A DNA stretch of 64,000 nt from the NCBI GenBank assembly GCA_900316475.1, contig ONDA01000001.1:52208-116207 (forward strand), in the 5' to 3' direction. A program made the position numbers and the translations under genes. This document shows, piece after piece, positions 28,820 through 37,727 of the stretch. The stretch's first letter is position 1; each line of letters begins with the position of its first letter. This DNA comes from an uncultured Prevotellaceae bacterium. Lineage in GTDB: Bacteria > Bacteroidota > Bacteroidia > Bacteroidales > Bacteroidaceae. The notes under the pieces are model-generated. The model had not been told where the DNA came from. It was given only the letters and a program-made list of their open reading frames with translations, and ran no database searches.

Positions 28820-30763
28820 ATGAAAAAGGTACTTTTATTAACCGCCTTTGCGGCACTCAACCTGACAACTATGGCAGCTAAGAAAACAGTGATTGACAGA
28901 ATTGAACCGACAGACTGGTACGTGGGGATGAAGAACCCGACGGTGCAGCTGATGGTCTATGGCAACGGCATCCGCGATGTGCAGAGCGTGACCACCGACT
29001 ATCCCGGTGTTGTTATCGACAGCATCGTGCGCCTCGACTCCCCTAACTACCTGCTGCTTTATCTTAACCTGAGTGGTGCCCAGCCTGGTACGATGACGCT
29101 GAAGTTTTTTAAAGAGGAGAGAGGAAAGAGGAGAGAGGAGAAGGTGCCGTATCAGCTGAAGGCCCGCGAGATGAGCGGCGACAAACGTAAGGGCTTCACT
29201 AACGCTGATGTGCTCTACATGCTGATGCCCGACCGCTTTGCCCAGGGCGCCGGTCATAACCCTCAGGTGAAGGGTATGCGCGCCTATAAGGAAGACCGCA
29301 CACAGCCCTCGCTGCGCCACGGCGGCGACCTGAACGGCATCCGCGAGCATCTGGACTATTTCTGCGATCTTGGCGTGACTGCCCTCTGGCTGACGCCCGT
29401 CCTTGAGAACGACTCGCCGGACAACGAGCAGGGCTACTCCACCTATCACGGCTACGCCACGACGAACTACTACCGCGTCGACCCGCGTTTCGGTACCAAT
29501 GCCGACTACCGCCGTCTGGTAGACGAGGCTCATGCCAAAGGGTTGAAGGTGGTGATGGACATGATCTTCAACCACAGCGGTTTCGAGCACCCCTGGACGC
29601 TGGACCCGCCGACGAAGGACTGGCTGAACCTGCCCGAATGGTTGAAGGAGTCGAAAGGCACGAGCAACCCCACGGGCACCTCGTTCCTCCAGACGTCGTA
29701 CAAGCTGACTCCCGTCGTCGACCCCTATGCCTCGCAAGTAGACCTTCGCGAGACGGTGGAAGGGTGGTTCGTCCCGACGATGCCTGACCTGAACCAGAAG
29801 AATCCGCACCTGATGCGCTACCTCATCCAGAACTCCAAATGGTGGATAGAGACCGTCGGCATCGACGGCATCCGCATGGACACCTATCCTTACGCATATG
29901 CCGATGCCATGGCTCAGTGGATGAAGGAACTCGACGAGGAATACCCACACTTCAATACCGTCGGCGAGACGTGGGTCACCGAGCCTGCTTACACCGCCGC
30001 CTGGCAGAAGGACTCGAAACTCTCAGCGCACAATTCGTATCTCAAGACCGTCATGGACTTTTCCTTCTACGACAAGATTAACCGTGCTGCCACCGAGGAT
30101 ACCGACGGCTGGTTTGCCGGACTGAACCTGCTCTACAACTCGTTCGTCTATGACTACCTCTATCCGAATCCGTCGAGTGTGATGGCTTTCATCGACAACC
30201 ACGATACCGACCGCTTCTTGAAGAACGGCCGTGACACGCTGATGCTGAAGCAAGCCCTGGCCCTGCTGTTCACCGTCAACCGCATCCCGCAACTGTACTA
30301 CGGCACGGAAATCCTGATGAACGGCACGAAGGAGGTGACCGACGGCAACGTGCGCAAGGACTTCCCCGGCGGTTTCCCCGGCGACCAGCACAACGCCTTC
30401 ACCCGTGAGGGTCGCACGAAGGCCGAGCAGCAGATGTTCCAGTGGACGAGCCGTCTGCTGCATTGGCGTCAGGGAAACGACGTTGTCACCAAGGGTAGTC
30501 AGACGCAGTTTATACCGTATAAGGGCGTGTATGTTGTTGCGCGGCGGTTGCAGGCTGCGGCAGCGCCGCAGTACAGCCAACAGGCCAAGACTGTACTTAC
30601 TGTTCTGAATGGTACCAGTAAGGAGACGGTCATGGAGGTGAAACGCTATGCCGAGGTTATTGGCTCTGCTACCCGCGCCCGCGACGTGCTTACCGGACGT
30701 TATTACGACCTGTCGGGTAACATCGGGCTGAAGCCTCGCCAAAGTCTGGTCTTGGAGTTCTGA
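28820..30763 (+). CDS. susA: SusA-like neopullulanase/alpha-amylase (GH13)
   Basis: A 647-residue secreted enzyme that cuts starch and pullulan to short oligosaccharides in the periplasm. After the signal peptide (to about residue 19) comes an Ig-like N-terminal domain (DRIEPTDWYVGMKNPTVQLM, as in SusA), then the barrel with MDMIFNHSG, Asp354 (GIRMDTYPYA, nucleophile), Glu383 (NTVGETWV, acid/base) and Asp462 (FIDNHDTDRF). Two short stretches look inserted: a GA-rich one at about 29112-29143 coding KEERGKRREEK, and hairpin family A at 30553-30583 coding QAAAAPQYSQQA in the C-terminal beta domain. It is the last gene of the operon. Confidence 0.93.
   Translation: MKKVLLLTAFAALNLTTMAAKKTVIDRIEPTDWYVGMKNPTVQLMVYGNGIRDVQSVTTDYPGVVIDSIVRLDSPNYLLLYLNLSGAQPGTMTLKFFKEERGKRREEKVPYQLKAREMSGDKRKGFTNADVLYMLMPDRFAQGAGHNPQVKGMRAYKEDRTQPSLRHGGDLNGIREHLDYFCDLGVTALWLTPVLENDSPDNEQGYSTYHGYATTNYYRVDPRFGTNADYRRLVDEAHAKGLKVVMDMIFNHSGFEHPWTLDPPTKDWLNLPEWLKESKGTSNPTGTSFLQTSYKLTPVVDPYASQVDLRETVEGWFVPTMPDLNQKNPHLMRYLIQNSKWWIETVGIDGIRMDTYPYAYADAMAQWMKELDEEYPHFNTVGETWVTEPAYTAAWQKDSKLSAHNSYLKTVMDFSFYDKINRAATEDTDGWFAGLNLLYNSFVYDYLYPNPSSVMAFIDNHDTDRFLKNGRDTLMLKQALALLFTVNRIPQLYYGTEILMNGTKEVTDGNVRKDFPGGFPGDQHNAFTREGRTKAEQQMFQWTSRLLHWRQGNDVVTKGSQTQFIPYKGVYVVARRLQAAAAPQYSQQAKTVLTVLNGTSKETVMEVKRYAEVIGSATRARDVLTGRYYDLSGNIGLKPRQSLVLEF
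30553..30583 (+). repeat. Hairpin family A, single copy near the end of susA
   Basis: CTGCGGCAGCGCCGCAG (30555-30571) has loop AGC instead of ACC, and is followed by TACAGCCAACAGG. It is in frame and codes AAAAPQYSQQA in the C-terminal domain. It is the most diverged of the eight copies. Confidence 0.8.
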
Positions 30764-30768
30764 CGCCA

Positions 30769-30846
30769 CGGCCTCTGGTGAAAAAATACCGGCCTCTGAT
30801 GAAAACGTCACGGCCTCTGATGAAAACGTTGCGGTCTCTCATTTTG
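30769..30846 (+). repeat. 21 bp tandem repeat, copy site 2
   Basis: Three complete 21 bp units (30769-30789, 30790-30810, 30811-30831) and a partial fourth, each opening with CGGCCTCTGRTGAAAA or a close variant, start 6 bp after the susA stop codon. The same unit occurs at 10358 and 63117. The rest of the 409 bp gap to 31173 holds the long inverted repeat, AT-rich sequence and a promoter; no gene is seen. Confidence 0.8.
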
Positions 30847-30905
30847 TTTTCAATATGTCTCACGTTATCGCGCCTACGCGCGTATGGATAGCGAAACAGA
30901 AAAAC

Positions 30906-30968
30906 ACCCCACCCACGTCGCCCATCCCGCTCCTGCTTTAGGAGCGACGTGGGCGACGTGGGTGGGGT
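30906..30968. terminator. Long inverted repeat after the starch operon, probable terminator
   Basis: Perfect 19 bp arms, ACCCCACCCACGTCGCCCA (30906-30924) and its complement (30950-30968), enclose a smaller hairpin, GCTCCT / AGGAGC (30929-30945). TATTTT follows on the right. It lies 143 bp after susA and 102 bp before the next -7 box. It could end the starch operon. The size and the nested stem also fit a mobile palindromic element. Confidence 0.65.
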
Positions 30969-31070
30969 TATTTTGGCTTATAGCTACCCTAATAAGGAGT
31001 GTTAATTGTTAAAAAAACACTTAAATGAAAATTTTTTTAGGAAAAATGTGTTGGTTTTAAAATAATTTAT

Positions 31071-31078
31071 TAACTTTG
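31071..31078 (+). promoter_or_regulatory. -7 box of the promoter for the large secreted protein
   Basis: TAACTTTG is a perfect -7 element. The region upstream is AT-rich with a poor -33 candidate (TTGG at 31051). The leader to the ATG at 31173 would be close to 90 nt. Confidence 0.6.
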
Positions 31079-31172
31079 CCCAAAAATCCAAGCTATCGTC
31101 TCAAAAAACGTAGCAACTAACCGATACTAACATATTTTATATACTACTTTATTATCTAAAAACTTTAAGCTT

Positions 31173-34100
31173 ATGAGAATCTCTAAACTATTCGTTTTGA
31201 GTGCGTTGGGGCTTTTTGGTCTCAATGCCAATGCCGCTGACCTCGTCGAGCGTACCGCTCCCGAGAAGCCAGCTGAGGTAGCTGCTCTTGATGCAGCCTC
31301 ATTTGAGAGTCTTGACAAGACTCCTGCTCCGTTAGCCGTCGATCAGGCTTACGTGATGTATAACGTCGCAGCCCAGAAGTGCTATCTGGCCGGCAACAAC
31401 TACAACACCCGTGCCAGCATCGGTCCGTGGGCATCGACAGATGGCGACACAAACGAGTATGCTGCTGCTGTGATGTACTTCACGCAGACCGGCGAAGCTA
31501 AAGCCAAGGGTGACGATGTCTACGAACTGAAGAGCTGGGTTCCCAAGTTCAGCGAGTTCCGTAGCTCGTTTGGTGGCAACACCGGCGTTGGCGACATCTG
31601 GACCGACAACAACGGCCGTGATGACCGCTTCTGGAAGTTTGCCGACCAGGGTAACAACACCTATCGCATCAGCAACCAGAAGAACAGCACCACCTTCTTC
31701 TTGGGTTGGAACGGCTCCGATAGCGACTGGACCCTGTACCTGCTCGACCCCGCCGCTGAAGGCATAGGTATCGACTGGCAGTTCTTCACCGTTGCTGACT
31801 GGAACAACTACCTGATTGCAAAAGCAGCCTATGATGCCGCTCCCGCTCTGAAGAGCCTCATCGAACTGGCTGAGACAGGTGGTGTTGACGTCAGCGCCGC
31901 TGTGGCAGTGTACAACAACCTGCAGGCTACGGCTTCCGATATCAATGCCGCTATTGACGCCCTGAACGAAGCCCTGAACAATGGCATCGCCAGTGGTACC
32001 GCCGAGAAGCCCTCTATCGCCACGTCGGCCATCAAGAACCCGAACTTCGACAATGCCAGCAACGCAGACTGGAAGGGTACAGCTCCCAACATGACGGGTA
32101 ATGGTCAACATGGTGCCGCCAATGCAGCCGAGCACTATAACAAGGTGTTCAATACCTATCAGGACATCGAGAACCTGCCTAATGGCGTTTATCTGTTAGG
32201 TGTCAACAGCTTCTTCCGCGGCTCTTGGGACGACTATATGGAAGGCACCAATCTGGAAGCTTACCCCGCACTCTATGCCAAGGTAGGTGAGGACTCTACA
32301 GCCGTTCGTTTCAACAACGCCTGGTCGGCTATGAATACGAAGAAGATGGCCGGCAAGACCGATTTCGGCACGACCTCTTATGAAGTCAGCCAGTCATACG
32401 AAGGCGCCACCTATTATATTCCTAACGACCCGTCGGCTTTCCGTCAGTATGAGGAGGCAGACTTCTATAAGACCGCTCTCGTTGTCGAGGTGACTGACGG
32501 CAAGATGCGTATCGGCGTGGCTAAGAATGCCAAGAGCAAGGATAAGGAAGGCAAGGAGAGCACTACCGACTGGTCTATCTTCGACACTTTCTCGCTGATG
32601 TACTACGGCAACAGCGCTGCTTCGTTCAAGGCAGCCTTCAAGGGCTATATGGATGCCAAGTACACGCTGGTGATTAACTCTGCAGTGACAGAGAGCTATA
32701 TCGTAGCTTACAACGAAGCCGTTGCCGCTGCCGTTGCTGCCAAGACCGTCAGCAGTCAGGCTGAGGTCGTCGCTGCTATGGCCGAGGCCCAGCCCGCTAT
32801 CGCTGCCGCTGCCGAGAATGTCTATAAGAATGCACGCCTGTGGGCGCAGTGGGAGGCTCTTCTCAATGACGCTCTGACCTATAAAGGTGAGGGTAACGAC
32901 GAACTCGACGAGTACGTAGAGTATGACGCTCCTGGTATCAAGGAGGCTGTGGCCCTGACCAATGAGGAGCTGACTGCCGACATCGCCAAGCTTCAGGAAT
33001 GGATTGAGCAGGCCAACATGAAGGTTGAGCCGGGTACCGACGTGACGAAGATGTATCTGAAGAACGCTGACTGTGAGAGCACCCAAGGCTGGCAGGGCGG
33101 TCCTGTCACGGGTTCGGGTGGTGGTAACACCTGTTTCGAAAAGTACGCCGTTTCTAACTTCGACGTTTACCAGATTGTGACCAAGGCACCTAAGGGTGTG
33201 TACTCTATCGAGGTGCAGGGCTTCTATCGCCGTATGCGTCCTGAGAGCGGTTCGTACACCCTCTATACGAATGGTGAGCAGACACCTTGTGGCTATGTCT
33301 ATATGAACAGCAACCAGTCGCCTTTGAAGTGCGTCTATGACGATCCGAATGAGGAGAAGTACTCACAGGGTAACGACGCCCAGAAGAATGACGCCGATGT
33401 TGAGCTGTACTATCCTAACGATATGACCTCTGCCGCTGAGGCTTTCGCTGCCGGTAAGTATAAGAGTAAGGCTTACGGTCTCGTGCTGAATGCCGGCGAC
33501 GAGTTGCGTATCGGTGTGAAAGGTCAGGAAGGTGGTAGCGACTGGGCTATCTGGGATAACTTCAAGCTGGTGTACGAAGGCTATACCGCTGACGTTGTGA
33601 AGCCCGTGCTCGAAGAGCAGATTGCTGCTGCTGAGGCTAAGGTGAACGAGACGATGGGTAAGGACGTGAAGGAAGCTCTGACCACTGCCATTGCCGAGGC
33701 TAAGGCTGCCGTTGCTGGCACTGACGGTGAGGCTATGTTCAATGCTCTGGCCAAGATTTCTGATGTCAATCCCGATGCTTCTATCGAGAAGTTCAAGGAT
33801 CTGGCTGCTCGCAACGAAGAGCTTGCTGCCGCTGCTGCCGAGGCCACGTCTTGTGCCGTTTCTACCATCTCTGAGGCTCAGGCGCTGAACTTGCAGATTA
33901 CGTCAGGCATTGCCGACGGCACCTATACTGACGCTGACGTTGAGGATCTTCTCGAACAAATTGCTTCTATGATCAAGAAGCTCCAGATTCCCGATGGTAT
34001 GGATCAGGCTACCGATGCGAATCCGATGGATGTTACCAGCATCATCACCAACAATAACTATGACAAGGGTAACAACAACGGTTGGACACTCGACGCAACC

Positions 34101-34850
34101 CCAGGCTTCAACAAGGGCTTGATTGAGGTTTACAATGCCAACTTCAACGAGTACCAGGATTTGGAGAACCTGCCTGAGGGTACATACGAGGTGAACGTTC
34201 AGGGCTTCTACCGCTTCGGCGACGGCTTACGCGACGACAGCATGTACGTGAAGGCTCCTACGGAGAACAACAACCTGCTGCTCTATGTCACTGTTGGCGA
34301 GAATACCATCAATGTTCCGATGCCGCGCCTGGCTCAGGACGGTAAGGAGGAGCACACCAGCTTCCTGAAGAGCGATGACGGTAAGGACTTCATTGCCGGT
34401 GACGATATCGAGGAAGCTGCCGACCGTTGGCAGTGGATGTGGCTCGACAAGCCTGTCGCTGATGCCGACAGCACCTCTGCTACAGGCTATCGTATGGCAA
34501 ATGGTATGGTTCCCGTCTCTATCCTGTTCGAGGCCGGCAAGTTCGGTGGCACGAGCATCATCTTCAAGGTTGGTGCCGACGGCAAGGCCCGCATCGGTCT
34601 GAAGAAGGAAGTACAGGAAGACAAGAACTGGTGTATCTGGGACAACTGGACGCTGACCTACTATGGTAAGAACAGCGCCAAGGAGCCTACCGTTGACGGT
34701 ATCGTCAGCACGACGGCTGCCGTAGCTGCCAAGGTAGAGTTCTTCGGTCTGAACGGTGCCCGCATCAGCAAGCCGACAAAGGGCGTAGCCATTATGAAGC
34801 AGACCCTGAGTGACGGTACTGTGAAGACAACCAAAGTCATTGTTAAATAA
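31173..34850 (+). CDS. Large secreted protein with three related beta-sandwich modules and a type IX-like sorting tail
   Basis: A 1225-residue protein of unassigned family with a signal peptide (to about residue 21, ending NANA). Three modules of about 190 residues share the same opening and closing signatures. Openings: IKNPNFDNASNADW, LKNADCESTQGW, ITNNNYDKGNNNGW; middles of the form YQDIENLPNGVY or YQDLENLPEGTY; closings: DWSIFDTFSLMYYG, DWAIWDNFKLVYEG, NWCIWDNWTLTYYG. They start near residues 287, 627 and 952. Alanine-rich helical linkers separate them. The last 50 residues (VEFFGLNGARISKPTKGVAI, ending KTTKVIVK) resemble type IX secretion tails. The modules look like carbohydrate-binding domains. 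It stands alone after the starch operon, with its own promoter and terminator; a role in binding polysaccharide at the surface is a guess. Confidence 0.7.
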   Translation: MRISKLFVLSALGLFGLNANAADLVERTAPEKPAEVAALDAASFESLDKTPAPLAVDQAYVMYNVAAQKCYLAGNNYNTRASIGPWASTDGDTNEYAAAVMYFTQTGEAKAKGDDVYELKSWVPKFSEFRSSFGGNTGVGDIWTDNNGRDDRFWKFADQGNNTYRISNQKNSTTFFLGWNGSDSDWTLYLLDPAAEGIGIDWQFFTVADWNNYLIAKAAYDAAPALKSLIELAETGGVDVSAAVAVYNNLQATASDINAAIDALNEALNNGIASGTAEKPSIATSAIKNPNFDNASNADWKGTAPNMTGNGQHGAANAAEHYNKVFNTYQDIENLPNGVYLLGVNSFFRGSWDDYMEGTNLEAYPALYAKVGEDSTAVRFNNAWSAMNTKKMAGKTDFGTTSYEVSQSYEGATYYIPNDPSAFRQYEEADFYKTALVVEVTDGKMRIGVAKNAKSKDKEGKESTTDWSIFDTFSLMYYGNSAASFKAAFKGYMDAKYTLVINSAVTESYIVAYNEAVAAAVAAKTVSSQAEVVAAMAEAQPAIAAAAENVYKNARLWAQWEALLNDALTYKGEGNDELDEYVEYDAPGIKEAVALTNEELTADIAKLQEWIEQANMKVEPGTDVTKMYLKNADCESTQGWQGGPVTGSGGGNTCFEKYAVSNFDVYQIVTKAPKGVYSIEVQGFYRRMRPESGSYTLYTNGEQTPCGYVYMNSNQSPLKCVYDDPNEEKYSQGNDAQKNDADVELYYPNDMTSAAEAFAAGKYKSKAYGLVLNAGDELRIGVKGQEGGSDWAIWDNFKLVYEGYTADVVKPVLEEQIAAAEAKVNETMGKDVKEALTTAIAEAKAAVAGTDGEAMFNALAKISDVNPDASIEKFKDLAARNEELAAAAAEATSCAVSTISEAQALNLQITSGIADGTYTDADVEDLLEQIASMIKKLQIPDGMDQATDANPMDVTSIITNNNYDKGNNNGWTLDATPGFNKGLIEVYNANFNEYQDLENLPEGTYEVNVQGFYRFGDGLRDDSMYVKAPTENNNLLLYVTVGENTINVPMPRLAQDGKEEHTSFLKSDDGKDFIAGDDIEEAADRWQWMWLDKPVADADSTSATGYRMANGMVPVSILFEAGKFGGTSIIFKVGADGKARIGLKKEVQEDKNWCIWDNWTLTYYGKNSAKEPTVDGIVSTTAAVAAKVEFFGLNGARISKPTKGVAIMKQTLSDGTVKTTKVIVK

Positions 34851-34891
34851 ATGAAGTACATACGCTTGTACAATTTATAAATTAAAAGGGG

Positions 34892-34934
34892 CTGGAGCCG
34901 GGATAAAACCCGTGCTCCGGTTCCTTTGTTTTAC
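34892..34934 (+). terminator. Terminator after the large secreted protein gene
   Basis: GGAGCCGGG (34894-34902), loop ATAAAA and CCCGTGCTCC (34909-34918) form a stem with one bulged base, followed by the T-rich GGTTCCTTTGTTTT. Confidence 0.8.
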
Positions 34935-35045
34935 TATGGAAGACACGATTTTACCCGTCTGGACCTATTGATGGTCTGACCACCGGAAGAGAAAATACTA
35001 TAACGCCAATATATAACCAAAAAGTAATAATAAAACCTAAAACGT

Positions 35046-37724
35046 ATGAAACAAAGACAAATCGTAAGACAAGGACGGCGTATGACGCTGCTTGCCTGTG
35101 GCTTGCTGATGGGAGTCTGGTCGTTGCAGTCGTGTAAGGATGACGACACCCTGCTGACGGGTCAGCCCGACTGGCTTGGCAACTCCATCTACGAGCGTCT
35201 GCAGGACGACGGTAACTACACGACCGTGCTCCGTCTGATTGACGATCTGAATCAGCGTGAGGTGCTGAGCCACACAGGATCGAGGACTTTGTTCGCTGCT
35301 ACTGACTCAGCCTTTCAGGCCTGGTATGGGCACAATGACTGGGGTGTCAGCAGCTACGGACAGCTGTCGACGGCACAGAAGAAGCTGTTGCTGAACAACT
35401 CAATGGTGAAAAACGCTTATCTCGTGGAGTTGCTCTCGAATGTCAGCGGCAATCCGCCGATGGAGGGTATGTGCATGCGCCGCGAGACGGCGGTGAGCAT
35501 CTACGACTCCGTGCAGATACTGAAGCCGGAGCAGATGCCCAACACACCAGTATGGCAGAACTTCAAACAGCGTCGTAAGAGCATCCCCATCCTGAAGGAC
35601 GAGACGTCGGCACCGATGATTCACTTCCTGCCGGCCTATATGCGTAAGATCAATATGACGAGTAGTGACCTGTCGATCTTGACGAACCGTCGTGCCAGCG
35701 ATATTTCTGAGGCGTGGGTGAACGGCGTGAAGATTGTCGACCGTGACATCGTCTGCAAGAACGGCTATGTTCACAAGATGGACGGCGTCATCGAGGCTTC
35801 CCCGAATATGGCGGAGATTCTGCGCCAGCATCCCTCGATGTCGAAATGGTCGGAACTCGTCGACCGCTTCTCGGCACCGTATTACAATGCCGCCGCCACT
35901 CGCCAGTATAACCGTCTCTACAGCAATGAGGACTCGGTCTATTCGCTGCGTTACTACAGCAAGCGCTCCGTAGACGGACTCTCGAACACCAAGGATCCCA
36001 GCGGTGAAGAGGTCTCTGGCACGCTGAAGTTCGACCCGGGATGGAACCACTATATGTACTCCAACACCATGGGCTATGACCTGCACTATGATGCCGGAGC
36101 CATGTTCGTGCCTACGAACGATGCCTTGGACTACTGGTGGAACCATGAAGGCAAGGACCTGCAGAATGTGTACGGTACGTGGGACAGCATCCCTGCTCCC
36201 ATGTTGGCCAAGCTCATCAACGTGAATATGCAGGACGTGTTCTCGTCGTCTATCCCCTCGAAGTTCAATACCATCCTTGACGATGCCAAGGAACAGCTGA
36301 ATGTCAAGCCCGAGGATGTCGACTCCTGCTTCATGGGCTGCAACGGTGTGGTCTACCTGGTCAACAAGGTATATGCACCGGCAGAGTATTCGTCGGTGGC
36401 CTATCCCGCATTGGTCAATTCAACGACCACGATGGACATCATCTACTGGGCCATTGAGAATCTGAACTTCCTGCCATACCTGCTCTCTATGGACTCGAAG
36501 TACAGTCTGCTGCTCCCGACGAGTGAGGCCTTGTTTACATACGTCGACCCCGCTTCCTATGGTGCCATCGACCGTGTCTCGGGCTTAGAGGCCCCGTCGG
36601 TGATGGAGTTTTACTATGACGCCACCAAGTCGGCAGCCGAAAGGGTGCAGTACCGCCGCTATGCGTCGACGATAGACGCCGAAGGCAATGTCATCAAGGG
36701 GGCTCGCACCTCGTCGCAGACGGAGCAAGATGTTGTCAAGGACCGTCTGACACGTCTGCTCGACCAGCTTATCATCGTGGGCGACGTCAGGGACGGCCAT
36801 GAGTACTATAAGTCGAAGGGCGGCACACTCGTCCGCGTCACCCACGACAGCGAAGGTCGCCTGGCCTTCTCTGGCGGTTGGCAGATTGAACACAACAACA
36901 GAGCTGTGACTGTAGAGAACAACAAGATATTTGAAAAAGCCAACGGTAATGCCTATCAGCTGAACAGCGAGGCGCTCTATGGTTCGCAGAAGTCGGTCTA
37001 CCAGACCCTGCAGAGCCGTGACGAGTACTCGGAGTTCTTTGAGTTGCTGTCGGGAAAGTCTGGCTTGCTGGCAACCTCCCTGAACAAGGGCGCCTATATT
37101 GCCGGTCAGCAGAATCAGGGCAACCAGAACCTGAGCCTGCTCGACAACTATAACTACACGGTCTATGTACCCACCAACGAGGCTATCCGCAAGCTCATCG
37201 CCGACGGTCTGCTGCCCACATGGGATGACTATGAGGCACAGACGTACGAGGTCTGGGGCTCGGAGGACAAGGCCAAGGAGGCTCAGAATCTCATCAAGAA
37301 TATCATTGTCAACTTCCTGCGCTACCACATCCAGGACCACTCGGTGGCCGTGGGCATGGCCAAGGAGGAAGGCAGCTACGACAACTCCTACGAGTCGATG
37401 AAGCGTAATCCCGAGACCGGCCGCTTCTACCCCATCAGGGTGAACCATGCCGACAACCAGATGACCATCTGGGACGTGCTGGCACAGGAGAAGCCTAGCG
37501 ATGCCAGTCTGCAGCGCCATGTCATCAAGACCGAGGGACTGTATAATAACATCTGCCGCGAGTACTGGCTCGACGAGAGCGATGGCGCCAACAAGAGCGA
37601 TGTCGCCAACAAGCGCACTATCTTTATGGCTTCCGATGCCGTGCTGCACCTCATTGACGGTGCCTTGTTCTACGAGCAGATGGTGCCTTGGCAGGAACAA
37701 CTTAATAAATTAAGGGAGGAATAA
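35046..37724 (+). CDS. Fasciclin-domain outer-membrane lipoprotein (892 residues)
   Basis: The signal peptide ends in the lipobox LQSC (Cys at about residue 30), so the protein is lipid-anchored. Several fasciclin-like units follow. Their H1 and H2 motifs can be seen as TLFAATDSAFQAWY (about 80-93), AMFVPTNDALDYWW (about 352-365), SLLLPTSEALFTY (about 483-495) and YTVYVPTNEAIRKLI (about 703-717). Fasciclin domains mediate adhesion or glycan contact. The gene is the first of a seven-gene block whose other members are two SusC/SusD pairs and two more fasciclin lipoproteins. It is followed by the SusC gene after 3 bp. No promoter motif was found in the 195 bp upstream, apart from the terminator of the previous gene. 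Confidence 0.82.
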   Translation: MKQRQIVRQGRRMTLLACGLLMGVWSLQSCKDDDTLLTGQPDWLGNSIYERLQDDGNYTTVLRLIDDLNQREVLSHTGSRTLFAATDSAFQAWYGHNDWGVSSYGQLSTAQKKLLLNNSMVKNAYLVELLSNVSGNPPMEGMCMRRETAVSIYDSVQILKPEQMPNTPVWQNFKQRRKSIPILKDETSAPMIHFLPAYMRKINMTSSDLSILTNRRASDISEAWVNGVKIVDRDIVCKNGYVHKMDGVIEASPNMAEILRQHPSMSKWSELVDRFSAPYYNAAATRQYNRLYSNEDSVYSLRYYSKRSVDGLSNTKDPSGEEVSGTLKFDPGWNHYMYSNTMGYDLHYDAGAMFVPTNDALDYWWNHEGKDLQNVYGTWDSIPAPMLAKLINVNMQDVFSSSIPSKFNTILDDAKEQLNVKPEDVDSCFMGCNGVVYLVNKVYAPAEYSSVAYPALVNSTTTMDIIYWAIENLNFLPYLLSMDSKYSLLLPTSEALFTYVDPASYGAIDRVSGLEAPSVMEFYYDATKSAAERVQYRRYASTIDAEGNVIKGARTSSQTEQDVVKDRLTRLLDQLIIVGDVRDGHEYYKSKGGTLVRVTHDSEGRLAFSGGWQIEHNNRAVTVENNKIFEKANGNAYQLNSEALYGSQKSVYQTLQSRDEYSEFFELLSGKSGLLATSLNKGAYIAGQQNQGNQNLSLLDNYNYTVYVPTNEAIRKLIADGLLPTWDDYEAQTYEVWGSEDKAKEAQNLIKNIIVNFLRYHIQDHSVAVGMAKEEGSYDNSYESMKRNPETGRFYPIRVNHADNQMTIWDVLAQEKPSDASLQRHVIKTEGLYNNICREYWLDESDGANKSDVANKRTIFMASDAVLHLIDGALFYEQMVPWQEQLNKLREE

Positions 37725-37727
37725 GGT

